From: Microtetraspora glauca
GTDB lineage: Bacteria > Actinomycetota > Actinomycetes > Streptosporangiales > Streptosporangiaceae
Length of the DNA: 64,000 nt
Assembly: GCA_001570385.1 (NCBI GenBank)
Contig: BBYL01000033.1
Location: forward strand, 62,001 to 126,000
Reading direction: 5' to 3'
Shown one piece after another: positions 37,642 through 46,705 of the stretch. Position numbers and translations under genes: made by a program. The notes under the pieces were generated by a model. That model was given only the letters and a program-made list of their open reading frames with translations. It had not been told where the DNA came from and did not search any database. How positions within the stretch are numbered: position 1 is the stretch's first letter; each line of letters starts with the position of its first letter.

Positions 37642-38274
37642 ATGCCGGACCGCGCCAAGATCCTCCTTGTCGACGACCGCGAAGAGAACCTGATCGCCCT
37701 GGAGGCGATCCTCAGCTCGCTCGACCTGATCCCCGTCCGGGCCCGCTCGGGTGAGGAAGCGCTGAAGGCCCTGCTGGGCACCGAGTTCGCGCTCATCCTC
37801 CTCGACGTACGCATGCCCGGAATGGATGGGTTCGAGACCGCCGCCCACATCAAGCGGCGGGAGCGCACCCGCAACATCCCGATCATCTTCCTGACCGTCG
37901 TCGACAGCGCCCCCGACTACGCCTTCCGCGGGTACGCCGCCGGAGCGGTGGACTACCTGACCAAGCCCTTCGACCCGTGGGTGCTGCGCGCGAAGGTCGC
38001 CGTCTTCGTCGAGCTCTACAACATGAACCGGCGGCTCGCCGAGCAGGCCACCCTCCTCCGCGAGCGGCTGACCTCCGAACTTCCCGAAGGAAACGGCGCC
38101 GACCAGGCCGAGGTGCTGCCCGAGCTGTCCCGCCGGCTCAGCGCCGTCGAGGACGAACTGGCCCGGGTACGTGAACTGGTCGGCAAGACCGGCGAAACCC
38201 CCCTCATCGGCCACATGAGCGACCTCGCCGAACGCGTCGGCCGCCTCAGAGCCGGTTTCGACGCCCTCGCCTGA
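37642..38274 (+). CDS. Response regulator with C-terminal coiled coil
   Basis: The 210-residue protein has a receiver domain (residues 1-125) with DD at 11-12 (LLVDDREEN), phospho-acceptor in LILLDVRMPGMDG and the conserved Lys in YLTKPFDPWVLRAK. The remaining 80 residues form a charged, helical region without a DNA-binding motif, so the output is probably protein-protein. It lies 3 nt after the hybrid kinase gene and is likely its partner. Confidence 0.92.
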   Translation: MPDRAKILLVDDREENLIALEAILSSLDLIPVRARSGEEALKALLGTEFALILLDVRMPGMDGFETAAHIKRRERTRNIPIIFLTVVDSAPDYAFRGYAAGAVDYLTKPFDPWVLRAKVAVFVELYNMNRRLAEQATLLRERLTSELPEGNGADQAEVLPELSRRLSAVEDELARVRELVGKTGETPLIGHMSDLAERVGRLRAGFDALA

Positions 38275-38290
38275 CCTCAGCGTCCCACCC

Positions 38291-38564
38291 GCTCGTCGGT
38301 CAGCTCAGCGTCGCGCCCGCTCAGCATCAAAGGCCTCGCTCCGCTCGGCGGGAGCAGGCGCCCTCAGCCGCTGGCTTCCGTCCTCACTCGGGGCTCCTTC
38401 GTCGCCCACTCGCTCGTCGGTCAGCTCAGCGTCGCGCCCGCTCAGCATCAAAGGCCTCGCTCCGCTCGGCGGGAGCAGGCGCCCTCAGCCGCTGGCTTCC
38501 GTCCTCACTCGGGGCTCCTTCGTCGCCCACTCGCTCGTCGGTCAGCTCAGCGTCGCGCCCGCTC
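38291..38564. repeat. 121-bp tandem repeat (2.3 copies) at the 3' end of the NYN gene
   Basis: GCTCGTCGGTCAGCTCAGCG recurs at 38291, 38412 and 38533, giving a 121-bp period with no differences noticed between copies. The last, partial copy covers the terminal codons and stop of the NYN-domain gene (38547), so the duplicated block includes its 3' end. The unit contains CTCGCTCCGCTCGGCGGGAG, a word related to repeats at 55181-55368. The whole 272-bp spacer to the response regulator gene is made of this repeat. Confidence 0.92.
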
Positions 38565-40136
38565 CAGGGCATCCCAGAAGCCGCGGCGCAGGGCCTGGCG
38601 GACCTCCTCGTGGAGGAGGAAGTCGATCGGGAGCGACGAGCCCTGGAGGAGCCGGGCCTCCAGGTCGGACGGCATCCGGGGCTTGCGGGCGAGCACCGCC
38701 TCCAGCCACAGGACGGGAGCGTCGCGAGCGACCGACTCCCCGAAGTCGAAGCCCTCCTTGTGCGCCGCCTGCACCGACTCGGCGAGCGTGGTCGTGCCGC
38801 CCGCGCTGTGCGCCGCCGGCTGGGTGGGCTGCGGTCCGGTGTACGGCCCCAGCGGCACTGGACCGGGCGAGGAATAGGCGTTCTCGGAGCTCCCCGAATA
38901 GCTCGAGGAGCTCGTGTAGCTCGGGGAGTTCCCCGCGTAATGGTTCTGGGTCGCCGGAGTGCTCGGCGCGGGCGGCGACCCGAGGGGCGCCGGCAGCGGC
39001 GACGAGACCGGCGCGAGGGAAGAGATCTGGGCCACCGGTGAGACCTGCGCGGGCGGCGACGCCGGTGGCGACGTCGGTGCGGGCAGCTGGGCCGGCGGAG
39101 ACACCTGGGGCGACGGCTGCGCGGGCGACGTGGCGGCCAGCGGTGCCGGGGCCGGCGCGGGAAGCTGCGCGGGCTGCGGCTCCGGAGAGTAACCGGTATA
39201 CGCGGGAAGGGCCGGCTGGACCGGCTGGGCCGGACGGGCGTGCGCGGCACCTGAGGAGGGAGTCGCGGCGGGCGCGGCGTGACCACCACCCACGGCACCA
39301 CCGCCTGCTGCTCCACCGCCTGTTGCCCCGCCACCCAACGCGCCGCCGCCCAGCAGGCCGTTGTTCGGTGTGCCGCCCGGCAGCAGGCCGTTGGTGGAGG
39401 CGCCGTTGGTCGCCAGCAGGCCGTTGGTGGACGCGCCGCCGCCCACCGGCAGTCCGTTGGTGGACGCGCCGTTGGTCGAGCCGCCGCCCGACCCGCCGAC
39501 ACCGAACGTGGCGTTAGCGGGCTGCCCGGCGCCGTTCTGCCGGGACTGGCCGTTCAGGGCGGGCTGCTGACCGCCCGCGTGGGCGGGAGCCGGATCGGCG
39601 TTCGCGCTCGAAGTGGCGTACGGGCGGAGGTGGCCGCCACCGATCTCGATGAGGTCGTCGCACTCTTGGCGCAGCGTGCGGGAGGCCGACCAACCGCCGT
39701 CAACGGCGATGTGGATGACGGTCACCCGGATGCCGAGGTCCTGCGCGTCGCTGACGACCTCGACGAGGTCCTCGTCGCCGGTGACCACCACGGCGTCGCA
39801 GATCGCGTTGTTGCGTGCCAGCGTCATCATGTCGCGGTGCACCTGGGCGTCGACGCCCTCACGCCGGCCGGGGCGGATGCGGGCCAGGCGGAGCTTGAGT
39901 CCGGGAAGATCGGCCAGCGCGTCGTGCTCCGCCGTCCGGCGGCCTTCGACCGTCGCCTCGTACCAGTAGCATCGGAGCAGCGGAAGGCCGGTGCGTTCCT
40001 TGCACAAACCGGCCAGCAACTGGAGCAGCCCGGGGTAGTCCCAGGAGACGGCCTCTCGGTGGCGGGTTCCGTGCGCGGCCAGGGCGCCGTCCGCCAGCAG
40101 GTAGCCGGCGTCAACGAACAACGCGCAGCGATCCAC
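38547..40136 (-). CDS. NYN-domain (PIN-like RNase) protein with long low-complexity linker
   Basis: The 529-residue protein starts with a NYN/LabA-type nuclease domain (residues 1-175): Asp in ALFVDAGYLLADG, acidic VDAQVHRDM, and TGDEDLVEVVSDAQ supply the usual PIN-like acidic site. Residues 185-450 are repeats of T-N-G-(L/A) and Gly/Ala, then Pro/Ala/Ser-rich, clearly disordered. A helical C-terminal domain (residues 455-529) ends the chain. NYN proteins cleave or bind RNA; the tail may recruit partners. The 3' end is part of the 121-bp tandem repeat. Confidence 0.88.
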   Translation of the reverse strand: MDRCALFVDAGYLLADGALAAHGTRHREAVSWDYPGLLQLLAGLCKERTGLPLLRCYWYEATVEGRRTAEHDALADLPGLKLRLARIRPGRREGVDAQVHRDMMTLARNNAICDAVVVTGDEDLVEVVSDAQDLGIRVTVIHIAVDGGWSASRTLRQECDDLIEIGGGHLRPYATSSANADPAPAHAGGQQPALNGQSRQNGAGQPANATFGVGGSGGGSTNGASTNGLPVGGGASTNGLLATNGASTNGLLPGGTPNNGLLGGGALGGGATGGGAAGGGAVGGGHAAPAATPSSGAAHARPAQPVQPALPAYTGYSPEPQPAQLPAPAPAPLAATSPAQPSPQVSPPAQLPAPTSPPASPPAQVSPVAQISSLAPVSSPLPAPLGSPPAPSTPATQNHYAGNSPSYTSSSSYSGSSENAYSSPGPVPLGPYTGPQPTQPAAHSAGGTTTLAESVQAAHKEGFDFGESVARDAPVLWLEAVLARKPRMPSDLEARLLQGSSLPIDFLLHEEVRQALRRGFWDALERARR

Positions 40137-40329
40137 GCGACACCGCCCTTCCTACGTGGCCATCTCAGGGTAATCAAGCGGGTGAAGCGGCGAGGGTGAA
40201 TCGGCACGATTCAGGCCTCGCCGACACGATGGGGGTCTCGTGTGCCCCGGCCCCGATGCCGTAGCGTTCACGGAGACCGTACCAGTTTGTCCTGGTCTTG
40301 CCTTCCCCCCAATTCGGTATAAGACAGGG

Positions 40330-42930
40330 TCATGGCAGGGCCGGAACGCTGATCGCGGCGACACCGAATAGCAGCACGTCCTTCCTGGTCAGGATGTTGA
40401 GCACCGGACTCTGACCACGCAGCGTGACCGAGTCGCGCCGGGGCCCGGCCTTCCCCGGCCAGGTCAGAACGTCCAGCTTCGCCTGCCGTCCCCCGGCCGC
40501 CAGACCGCCGAGCGTGACGTTCAGCGGCCCGCCTCCCCGGAGCAGCGACGCCGTCTCGAGCACCGCCGCCTGCCCGTACGGCTGTCGCGGGTCGGAGGCG
40601 ACCACGACCAGCGTCCACCCGGCCCGCCCGGCGGAACCGGCGGAACCCTTCGCGCCGTCGGACGCCCTGCTGTCCGACGCCCTGCTGTCCGACGCCCTGC
40701 TGTCCCTGCCGCCGGAGGCCCTGCCGCTGGAGGCGGACACACGCGAAGGACCGGTTCGGATCGACGCGTCCGCGACCCACCACACGCCGGCCGGCCCGCC
40801 GGCTCGTACGAGCCCCGTCACGTCGGCGAAGGCGAGATAGCCGGTCCCGGTGGGAAGGGTGCGCCGGGACACCTCGGCGGCGTGCACCGTCACATAGTGC
40901 CGTGAACGTGGCGCCCGGACCCGGACGTCACCGGCGGGAGCGGTCCCCTCGCCACCGGCCGACCAGTAGAGCCCGGCCCAGAGCACCCGGCTCCGGCTCG
41001 GCAGCGTGAGACGGGCGGGGCTGGAACTGCGCGTCGCCGGGTCCTTGTCGAGATCCACCAGGACCTTCTCCGTACACGTGGTCCGCTTCGGCGGACAGCC
41101 CGACAGGGCGTTGCCGACGGCCTGGCCGGTCACGTGACCGTCGGTCGCGAAGCGTGCCGTGGCACCGGAGGCGCGGACCCCCTTGGCCGACGTCGCGGCC
41201 GCCCGCAGCGCGCCCGCCCGGACCCGTACGGTCGGGCCGCGGTCCTCCGGAGCGTCACCGGACACGTTCACCGGCAGGAAGAGCGAGGTAGCTTGGCCCG
41301 CCGCGAGCGCGTCGTGCGCGCACCGCACCCCCTTCCCGCTCGTACGGCACGCCCAGCCATCCGCCGTCTCCGCCGACGCCGCGTGTCCTCTGCGTCCTCC
41401 GACGGTGGCGGGGACGACTCCCTTGGGCAGGTCAACGGCGGCTTCGACCTCCTGCGAGGCGGCGTTCCCCGTGTTGCGCAGCCGTACGGCGACGATGCCC
41501 CGGCGAGCCCGCACGAGCCCGCCGACCGGTTCGACGGTCGCGGCGAGCCGGGCCACCCGGGGCACGGGAGCCTGGGCCTGTTCCTTGGACATGAAGGGCC
41601 GCTCGACGACCGGCGGTTCCGGTGTCGTCTCTCCGGGATCCCGCGCCCCACCTGACGGTGCCGGTGAGGCCGAGGACGAGGGCACAGGCGAGACGGAGAC
41701 CGAGACGGCGGGCGAGGCGGCGGGCGAGGAGCGGTGGAACGGGGAGAGCGGTGGAACCCCCGGGTGGGACGGCCCCTCGGGGGAACGCGCGGCCGACGCC
41801 CGCCCGGACGGGGACAGCCCGGACGGCGACAGCCCGGACGGGGAGGGCACGGGTGGAGACGGCGCCGGTGGTGACACCACGGGCGGGGAGGGCACCGGCT
41901 GCGGGCGGCCGTGCCCGCCGTCCGCGCCATGATCGCCGATTCCGCCGGTTCCGCGGTCTCCGCCGCTCCCGTCCCGGCCGTCGCGGGAGCCGTGCCCGTC
42001 GTAGGAGCCGCGCCCGTCGTGAACGCCCTGTGCGGACGGGTGGCCGCCACCGATGACGACGTCGGAGAGGAACAGCCCGCCGGCCGCGGCCGCGGCCGTG
42101 CCCGCCGCGGCGGCCCAGTACGCGAGGGGCACCCGCCGCACCCAGCGGACGACGCCGGTCCGTCCCCCGCCTCCCGCGGTGGCGGCGCCGCGGAGCGCGG
42201 CGAGATATCCGGTGAGGAAGGGGCCGGCGACGAGCGGACCGACGACGACCCGCAGGCCCTGGACGACGTCGGACAGTTCGAGGAAGACCGTCCGGCAGTC
42301 GACGCAGTCGGCGACGTGGCCGTCCACCAGGCGGGTCTCCCGCCGGGTCAGGCCACCCCGGACGTAGGCCGCCATCTTCTCCACCATCACCCGGCAGCCG
42401 GGCAGCGGACCGCCGTCCAGGTGGATCTGGAGGAACGCCTGGCGCAACCCCTCGCGGGCGCGGTACGCGAGGGTCGCGACCCCCTTCACGGAGAGGCCGA
42501 GCATCGGGGCGATCTCCGCCGCGCCGCAGGTCTCCACCTCGGTGTGCCACAGCACCATCCGCCACCGCTCAGGCAGGGAGAAGTACGCCGTGGCGACGAG
42601 CGAGCGCTCCAGCCCGGCGTAGGCCGGGTCCACGTACGGCGTGCCGAGCGCGTCCTCGTCGGTCTCGCCCGCGGCCGTACGGCGGAGCGCGGTCAGGAGG
42701 TAGGGGCGGAAGGCCGATTCCGGGCCGCCGCCACTCCTGATCGCGTTGAGAACGGCCGCGAAGGTCTCGGAGACGATGTCCTCGGCCTCCGCTTCGCCCT
42801 CGACCATCTGGCCGGCCAGGGAGCGGGCCGCGGCGACATGGCGATCGAAGAGCGGCGCATAGGCCGACACGTTGCCGCCCCGCACCGCGTCCAGGAGTTC
42901 TGCATCGGTTTGCCGGATTCCCGCACTCAT
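40330..42930 (-). CDS. ECF-type sigma factor fused to zinc anti-sigma domain, membrane helix and exported region
   Basis: Single 866-residue chain from ATG 42930. Residues 20-85 match sigma region 2 (AEDIVSETFAAVLNAI) and 115-170 region 4 (SLPERWRMVLWHTEVE, IAPMLGLSVKGVATLAYRAREGL). A zinc anti-sigma motif follows: C179, H205-x3-C209-x2-C212. A membrane helix lies near 267-290. The outside part has a Gly/His/Asp-rich stretch, a Pro/Ser-rich stalk, a DUF11-like beta domain (EVEAAVDLPKGVVPATVGG) and a terminal domain with VLWAGLYWSAGG, FADVTGLVRAGGPAG and GWTLVVVASD. It would be a one-protein membrane-tethered transcription switch. It is divergent from pyrE. An upstream in-frame start at 42981 is possible. 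Confidence 0.87.
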   Translation of the reverse strand: MSAGIRQTDAELLDAVRGGNVSAYAPLFDRHVAAARSLAGQMVEGEAEAEDIVSETFAAVLNAIRSGGGPESAFRPYLLTALRRTAAGETDEDALGTPYVDPAYAGLERSLVATAYFSLPERWRMVLWHTEVETCGAAEIAPMLGLSVKGVATLAYRAREGLRQAFLQIHLDGGPLPGCRVMVEKMAAYVRGGLTRRETRLVDGHVADCVDCRTVFLELSDVVQGLRVVVGPLVAGPFLTGYLAALRGAATAGGGGRTGVVRWVRRVPLAYWAAAAGTAAAAAGGLFLSDVVIGGGHPSAQGVHDGRGSYDGHGSRDGRDGSGGDRGTGGIGDHGADGGHGRPQPVPSPPVVSPPAPSPPVPSPSGLSPSGLSPSGRASAARSPEGPSHPGVPPLSPFHRSSPAASPAVSVSVSPVPSSSASPAPSGGARDPGETTPEPPVVERPFMSKEQAQAPVPRVARLAATVEPVGGLVRARRGIVAVRLRNTGNAASQEVEAAVDLPKGVVPATVGGRRGHAASAETADGWACRTSGKGVRCAHDALAAGQATSLFLPVNVSGDAPEDRGPTVRVRAGALRAAATSAKGVRASGATARFATDGHVTGQAVGNALSGCPPKRTTCTEKVLVDLDKDPATRSSSPARLTLPSRSRVLWAGLYWSAGGEGTAPAGDVRVRAPRSRHYVTVHAAEVSRRTLPTGTGYLAFADVTGLVRAGGPAGVWWVADASIRTGPSRVSASSGRASGGRDSRASDSRASDSRASDGAKGSAGSAGRAGWTLVVVASDPRQPYGQAAVLETASLLRGGGPLNVTLGGLAAGGRQAKLDVLTWPGKAGPRRDSVTLRGQSPVLNILTRKDVLLFGVAAISVPALP
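40660..40710. repeat. 15-bp tandem repeat, three copies, in the sigma-fusion gene
   Basis: Three in-frame copies of a 15-nt unit (GACGCCCTGCTGTCC on the plus strand) encode SDSRA-type pentapeptides in the exported terminal domain, just before the GWTLVVV strand. It is a slippage-prone coding repeat. Confidence 0.85.
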
Positions 42931-43036
42931 TGTTACCCCACGATTACGCTGAGTCGTCCCGCACATGATTCCGCCGACCATGCGATGCCTAAACCGGTGA
43001 CGGGTCCTTACCTCCGAACCGGTGGCCGCGACCTCG

Positions 43037-43042
43037 TAGGCT
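43037..43042 (+). promoter_or_regulatory. -10-like hexamer for a probable leaderless pyrE mRNA
   Basis: TAGGCT lies 7 nt before the ATG at 43050, with no Shine-Dalgarno between them. Two AACCGGT words flank the upstream side of the promoter region (about 42992 and 43017). Confidence 0.5.
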
Positions 43043-43049
43043 GGGCGCC

Positions 43050-43592
43050 ATGAACGACCGCGAGAAGCTGCTTGACGAGATCAAAAAGAAGGGGGTCGTG
43101 CACGGCAGGGTCGTGCTCTCCTCGGGCAAGGAGGCCGACTGGTACGTCGACCTGCGCCGCATCACGCTCGACGGCGTGGCGGCCCCGCTCGTGGGGCGGG
43201 TGATGCTCGACCTGACCGAGGACCTCGGCTATGACGCGGTCGGCGGCCTGACGCTGGGCGCGGACCCCGTGGCGACCGCGATGCTGCACGCCGCCGCCGC
43301 CCGGGGCCGGACTCTTGACGCCTTCGTCGTACGGAAGGCGGGCAAGGCCCACGGCCTGCAGCGCCGGGTCGAGGGACCGGACGTGAAGGGGCGCCGCGTG
43401 CTCGCGGTGGAGGACACGACGACCACGGGCGGCTCCGTGCTGACCGCCGTGGAGGCCCTGCGCGAGGCGGGCGCCGAGGTCGTGGGCATCGCGACGATCG
43501 TGCACCGGGGTGGCGACGAGAACCTGGCCGCCACCGGTCTGCCGTACCGCTCGGCCTACGGCCTGGCCGATCTGGGGATCACGTCGGCCTGA
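43050..43592 (+). CDS. pyrE: Orotate phosphoribosyltransferase
   Basis: Fifth step of pyrimidine synthesis: joins orotate to PRPP to make OMP in the cytoplasm. The 180-residue protein shows the PRPP-binding loop VLAVEDTTTTGGS and the N-terminal SSGKEADWYVDLRR typical of actinobacterial PyrE, with K/R residues in FVVRKAGKAHG. It stands apart from the other pyr genes, as in many actinomycetes. The hexamer TAGGCT 7 nt upstream suggests a leaderless transcript. Confidence 0.95.
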   Translation: MNDREKLLDEIKKKGVVHGRVVLSSGKEADWYVDLRRITLDGVAAPLVGRVMLDLTEDLGYDAVGGLTLGADPVATAMLHAAAARGRTLDAFVVRKAGKAHGLQRRVEGPDVKGRRVLAVEDTTTTGGSVLTAVEALREAGAEVVGIATIVHRGGDENLAATGLPYRSAYGLADLGITSA

Positions 43593-43613
43593 AAGTTTCA
43601 GCCCGGCCGGATC

Positions 43614-44024
43614 TCAGCGGGAACGGCTCACCTTGAACGCCTGGCGCTCCCCGGTCTCACCCGGGGGACGCTGGGTCCCGTTCTCCAGGACCGTGACCGT
43701 GCTCGCGTCGCCGAGGACCACGTCGAGTTCGGGGTCGAAGTAGGACGCCTGCTCGCCCCGGGTCAGGTCCCGGTCCATCAGCACGTCTCCGCCGGGAATG
43801 CGGACGAAGACCGGGCACCGGTCGGCGCTGCACACGATCTGGACGGTCGCCGTCCGGGTGCTCGCGGGTGAGGGCGTACCCCCGGAGGCGCGGGGCGAGG
43901 AGGAAGGGACGGCCTCGGCGTCTCCCGAGCCGAGGACCGTCAGCAACGAGGTGGCGAAGGCACCGGCGACAGCCAGCGCGAGCAGGACCGCCAGGCCGAT
44001 GAGTACCAGCCGGGCGATCCCCAT
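43614..44024 (-). CDS. Membrane-anchored protein of unknown function
   Basis: The 136-residue protein has one N-terminal hydrophobic helix (IARLVLIGLAVLLALAVAGAF), a Pro/Ser linker, then an external beta-rich domain with two cysteines (VCSADRCPVFV) that could form a disulfide. The end (DASTVTVLENGTQRPPGETG) has the pattern of RodZ-C-terminal-like or DUF4115-like domains, but I cannot assign it firmly. ATG 44024 is used; a GTG at 44048 in frame is an alternative. It is convergent with pyrE. Confidence 0.78.
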   Translation of the reverse strand: MGIARLVLIGLAVLLALAVAGAFATSLLTVLGSGDAEAVPSSSPRASGGTPSPASTRTATVQIVCSADRCPVFVRIPGGDVLMDRDLTRGEQASYFDPELDVVLGDASTVTVLENGTQRPPGETGERQAFKVSRSR

Positions 44025-44127
44025 CGGATCAGACCTGTGGCGTCCCACATACCGGAGGGTAGCGGCTCCACGAAGAGGTCAACAGCACCCAAATGGGGAT
44101 TAATCACTCTTTCATGCACCAGAGGGG

Positions 44128-44811
44128 TCAGCGTCCCGCGTGGTGCTTCCCCTTCGGCTCCGCCACGGCACCGGCCTTGCGGTTCTTCAGGACCTCGCGG
44201 ACGATCGGCACCAGCGACAGCACGACGATCAGGAAGACGCCGGGCAGGATGTACTTGTCGATGCCCTCGACCTTGCTGCCGAGGAAGTAACCGAGCAGCA
44301 ACAACGCCTCGACCCAGACGACGCCGCCCACGACGTTCCACACGAAGAACTTGCGCGCGTCCATTTCCAGGACACCGGCGACGGGGTTCATGAAGGTGCG
44401 GACGATCGGCATGAACCGCGCCGCGACCACGGCCTTGGCCGGGCCGAACTTCTCGAAGTAGTGCTCGGCCTTTTCGACGTGCTCCTTTTTGAACAGCCGG
44501 GAGTCGGGCTTGTCGAAAAGCTTGCGGCCGATTCGCGCGCCGAGCAAATGGCCGAGCTGGGCGCCGAGGATCGCGGCCAGCGGTGTTCCGACGAGCAGGG
44601 TCGGCAGCGAGAGGGGTTCGATGCCCAGCCCCTGCGCCGCCGCGGCGGAGCTGAAGATCCCGGCCGCGACCAGCAGCGAGTCGCCCGGCAAAAAGAAACC
44701 GACGAGCAACCCGGTCTCGGCAAAGATGATCGCGATGACGCCGACCGTCGCGAAGGCGCCGAGCATGGTCAGCCACCACTGCGGGTCAAGAAGGTTCAGG
44801 ATCACGTCCAC
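44128..44811 (-). CDS. DedA-family (VTT domain) membrane protein
   Basis: Polytopic inner-membrane protein (227 residues). The DedA signature is clear: ETGLLVGFFLPGDSLLVAAG, LGAQLGHLLGARIG, VVAARFMPIVRTFMNPVAG and WNVVGGVVWVEALLLLGYFLG. Family members act in envelope homeostasis and as undecaprenyl-phosphate or phospholipid flippases. The C-terminus is basic and cytoplasmic. Upstream on the plus side is fbaA. Confidence 0.93.
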   Translation of the reverse strand: MDVILNLLDPQWWLTMLGAFATVGVIAIIFAETGLLVGFFLPGDSLLVAAGIFSSAAAAQGLGIEPLSLPTLLVGTPLAAILGAQLGHLLGARIGRKLFDKPDSRLFKKEHVEKAEHYFEKFGPAKAVVAARFMPIVRTFMNPVAGVLEMDARKFFVWNVVGGVVWVEALLLLGYFLGSKVEGIDKYILPGVFLIVVLSLVPIVREVLKNRKAGAVAEPKGKHHAGR

Positions 44812-44948
44812 GCCCCGAGCTTACCGGTCGGATATGAGGCGACACTTAAAGAAGACGGGCCGCGGCCCCGAGCCTGCTTCACACATCGGCACACGCTTCG
44901 GGATACTTGCGACCGCCGGTAACTGTCTCAGAAGGAGATGAATTTCCG

Positions 44949-45971
<1,023 letters not shown>

Positions 45972-46004
45972 CCGGAGCCCGGTCGACCACACGTCTGACC
46001 AGGC

Positions 46005-46044
46005 GTCGCCGCGCGGAACATGTTCTTCCGTTCCGTGCGGCGAC
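46005..46044 (+). terminator. Strong hairpin after fbaA (probable terminator)
   Basis: A 15-bp stem (46005-46019 with 46030-46044, one G-T wobble) encloses a 10-nt loop, 34 bp after the fbaA stop. The stem is very GC-rich and no clean T-tract follows, as in many actinobacterial intrinsic terminators. Confidence 0.7.
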
Positions 46045-46098
46045 TTCCCGGAGAATTTCCGTCAATCTTGCCCCCGCCCGCTCATCACAGTGCGGGCT

Positions 46099-46120
46099 GT
46101 CCACAGGTAAGACTGTGGAC
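46099..46120. promoter_or_regulatory. 22-bp perfect palindrome abutting the DUF3151 start codon
   Basis: GTCCACAG (46099-46106) and CTGTGGAC (46113-46120) flank GTAAGA and end directly at ATG 46121. A -10-like TAAGAC (46108-46113) lies inside it. No Shine-Dalgarno is present. It may be an operator over the promoter of a leaderless mRNA or an RNA hairpin at the start codon. Confidence 0.65.
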
Positions 46121-46540
46121 ATGGAATCGCATGAGAACCTCCTGGCCGGTCCGCCGCCCACCCTCCTCCCGGACAACACCGAGGCCCGAGAGATGCTCGA
46201 AGCCGGCGCCAAGGCGGCCGACGTGGCCGCGCGCTTCCCCGCCTACTCGGAAGCCTGGGCGGCGCTGGCCGACGACTACTTCGCGGCCGGGCACGCCGTC
46301 ACGTCGTACGCGTTCGCGCGCACCGGCTACCACCGCGGCCTCGACCAGTTGCGCCGGGCCGGATGGAAGGGCCACGGCCCGGTCCCTTGGGACCACGGGC
46401 CGAACAAGGGCTTCCTGCGCTGCCTGCACGCGCTGAGCCGGGCCGCGCAGGCCATCGGGGAGAAGGACGAGGCCGAGCGCTGCGCCCAGTTCCTGCGTGA
46501 CAGCAGCGCCGACGCCGCGAGGGAGCTCGCCGGACACTGA
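46121..46540 (+). CDS. DUF3151 family protein
   Basis: The 139-residue, mostly helical protein has TPR-like content (AWAALADDYFAAGHAVTSYAFARTGYHRGLDQLRRAGW) and the signature GHGPVPWDHGPNKGFLRCLHAL. The family is nearly restricted to actinobacteria and usually lies next to fbaA and purA, as here; function unknown. ATG 46121 directly abuts the palindrome at 46099-46120. A terminator-like structure follows before purA. Confidence 0.88.
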   Translation: MESHENLLAGPPPTLLPDNTEAREMLEAGAKAADVAARFPAYSEAWAALADDYFAAGHAVTSYAFARTGYHRGLDQLRRAGWKGHGPVPWDHGPNKGFLRCLHALSRAAQAIGEKDEAERCAQFLRDSSADAARELAGH

Positions 46541-46652
46541 AGTGCCGTGACCTGCCCGAGCCGGTGGGAGCCGTACACGCGGGGTGACCGCCCACTTAGG
46601 ACCCGGAGATCCCATTTTCCGACCGGCTCAGGTAGTCTCTGTTTGCAAGAGG

Positions 46653-46686
46653 CCCCTGTCGTGCTTGCGCCAGGGGTTTTCGTTTT
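46653..46686 (+). terminator. Intrinsic terminator or attenuator upstream of purA
   Basis: CCCCTG (46653-46658) pairs with CAGGGG (46671-46676) and is followed at once by TTTTCGTTTT. The T-tract ends 19 nt before the purA ATG. It can end the DUF3151 transcript. If the purA promoter lies further upstream it would act as an attenuator. Confidence 0.72.
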
Positions 46687-46705
46687 GTGGTGCAGGAGTC
46701 AGACC

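Noticed and set aside
38291..38564. Considered as a CRISPR array
   Set aside because: Whole 121-bp units are directly abutting copies, with no variable spacers between conserved repeats and no cas genes.
40137..40329. 193-bp gap between the NYN and sigma-fusion genes searched for an antagonist or anti-sigma gene
   Set aside because: No plausible coding frame was found; the only anti-sigma-like domain is the fused one.
44857..44868. 12-bp palindrome GGGCCGCGGCCC upstream of fbaA
   Set aside because: Pure G/C palindromes of this length are frequent by chance in such DNA and it has no partner site.
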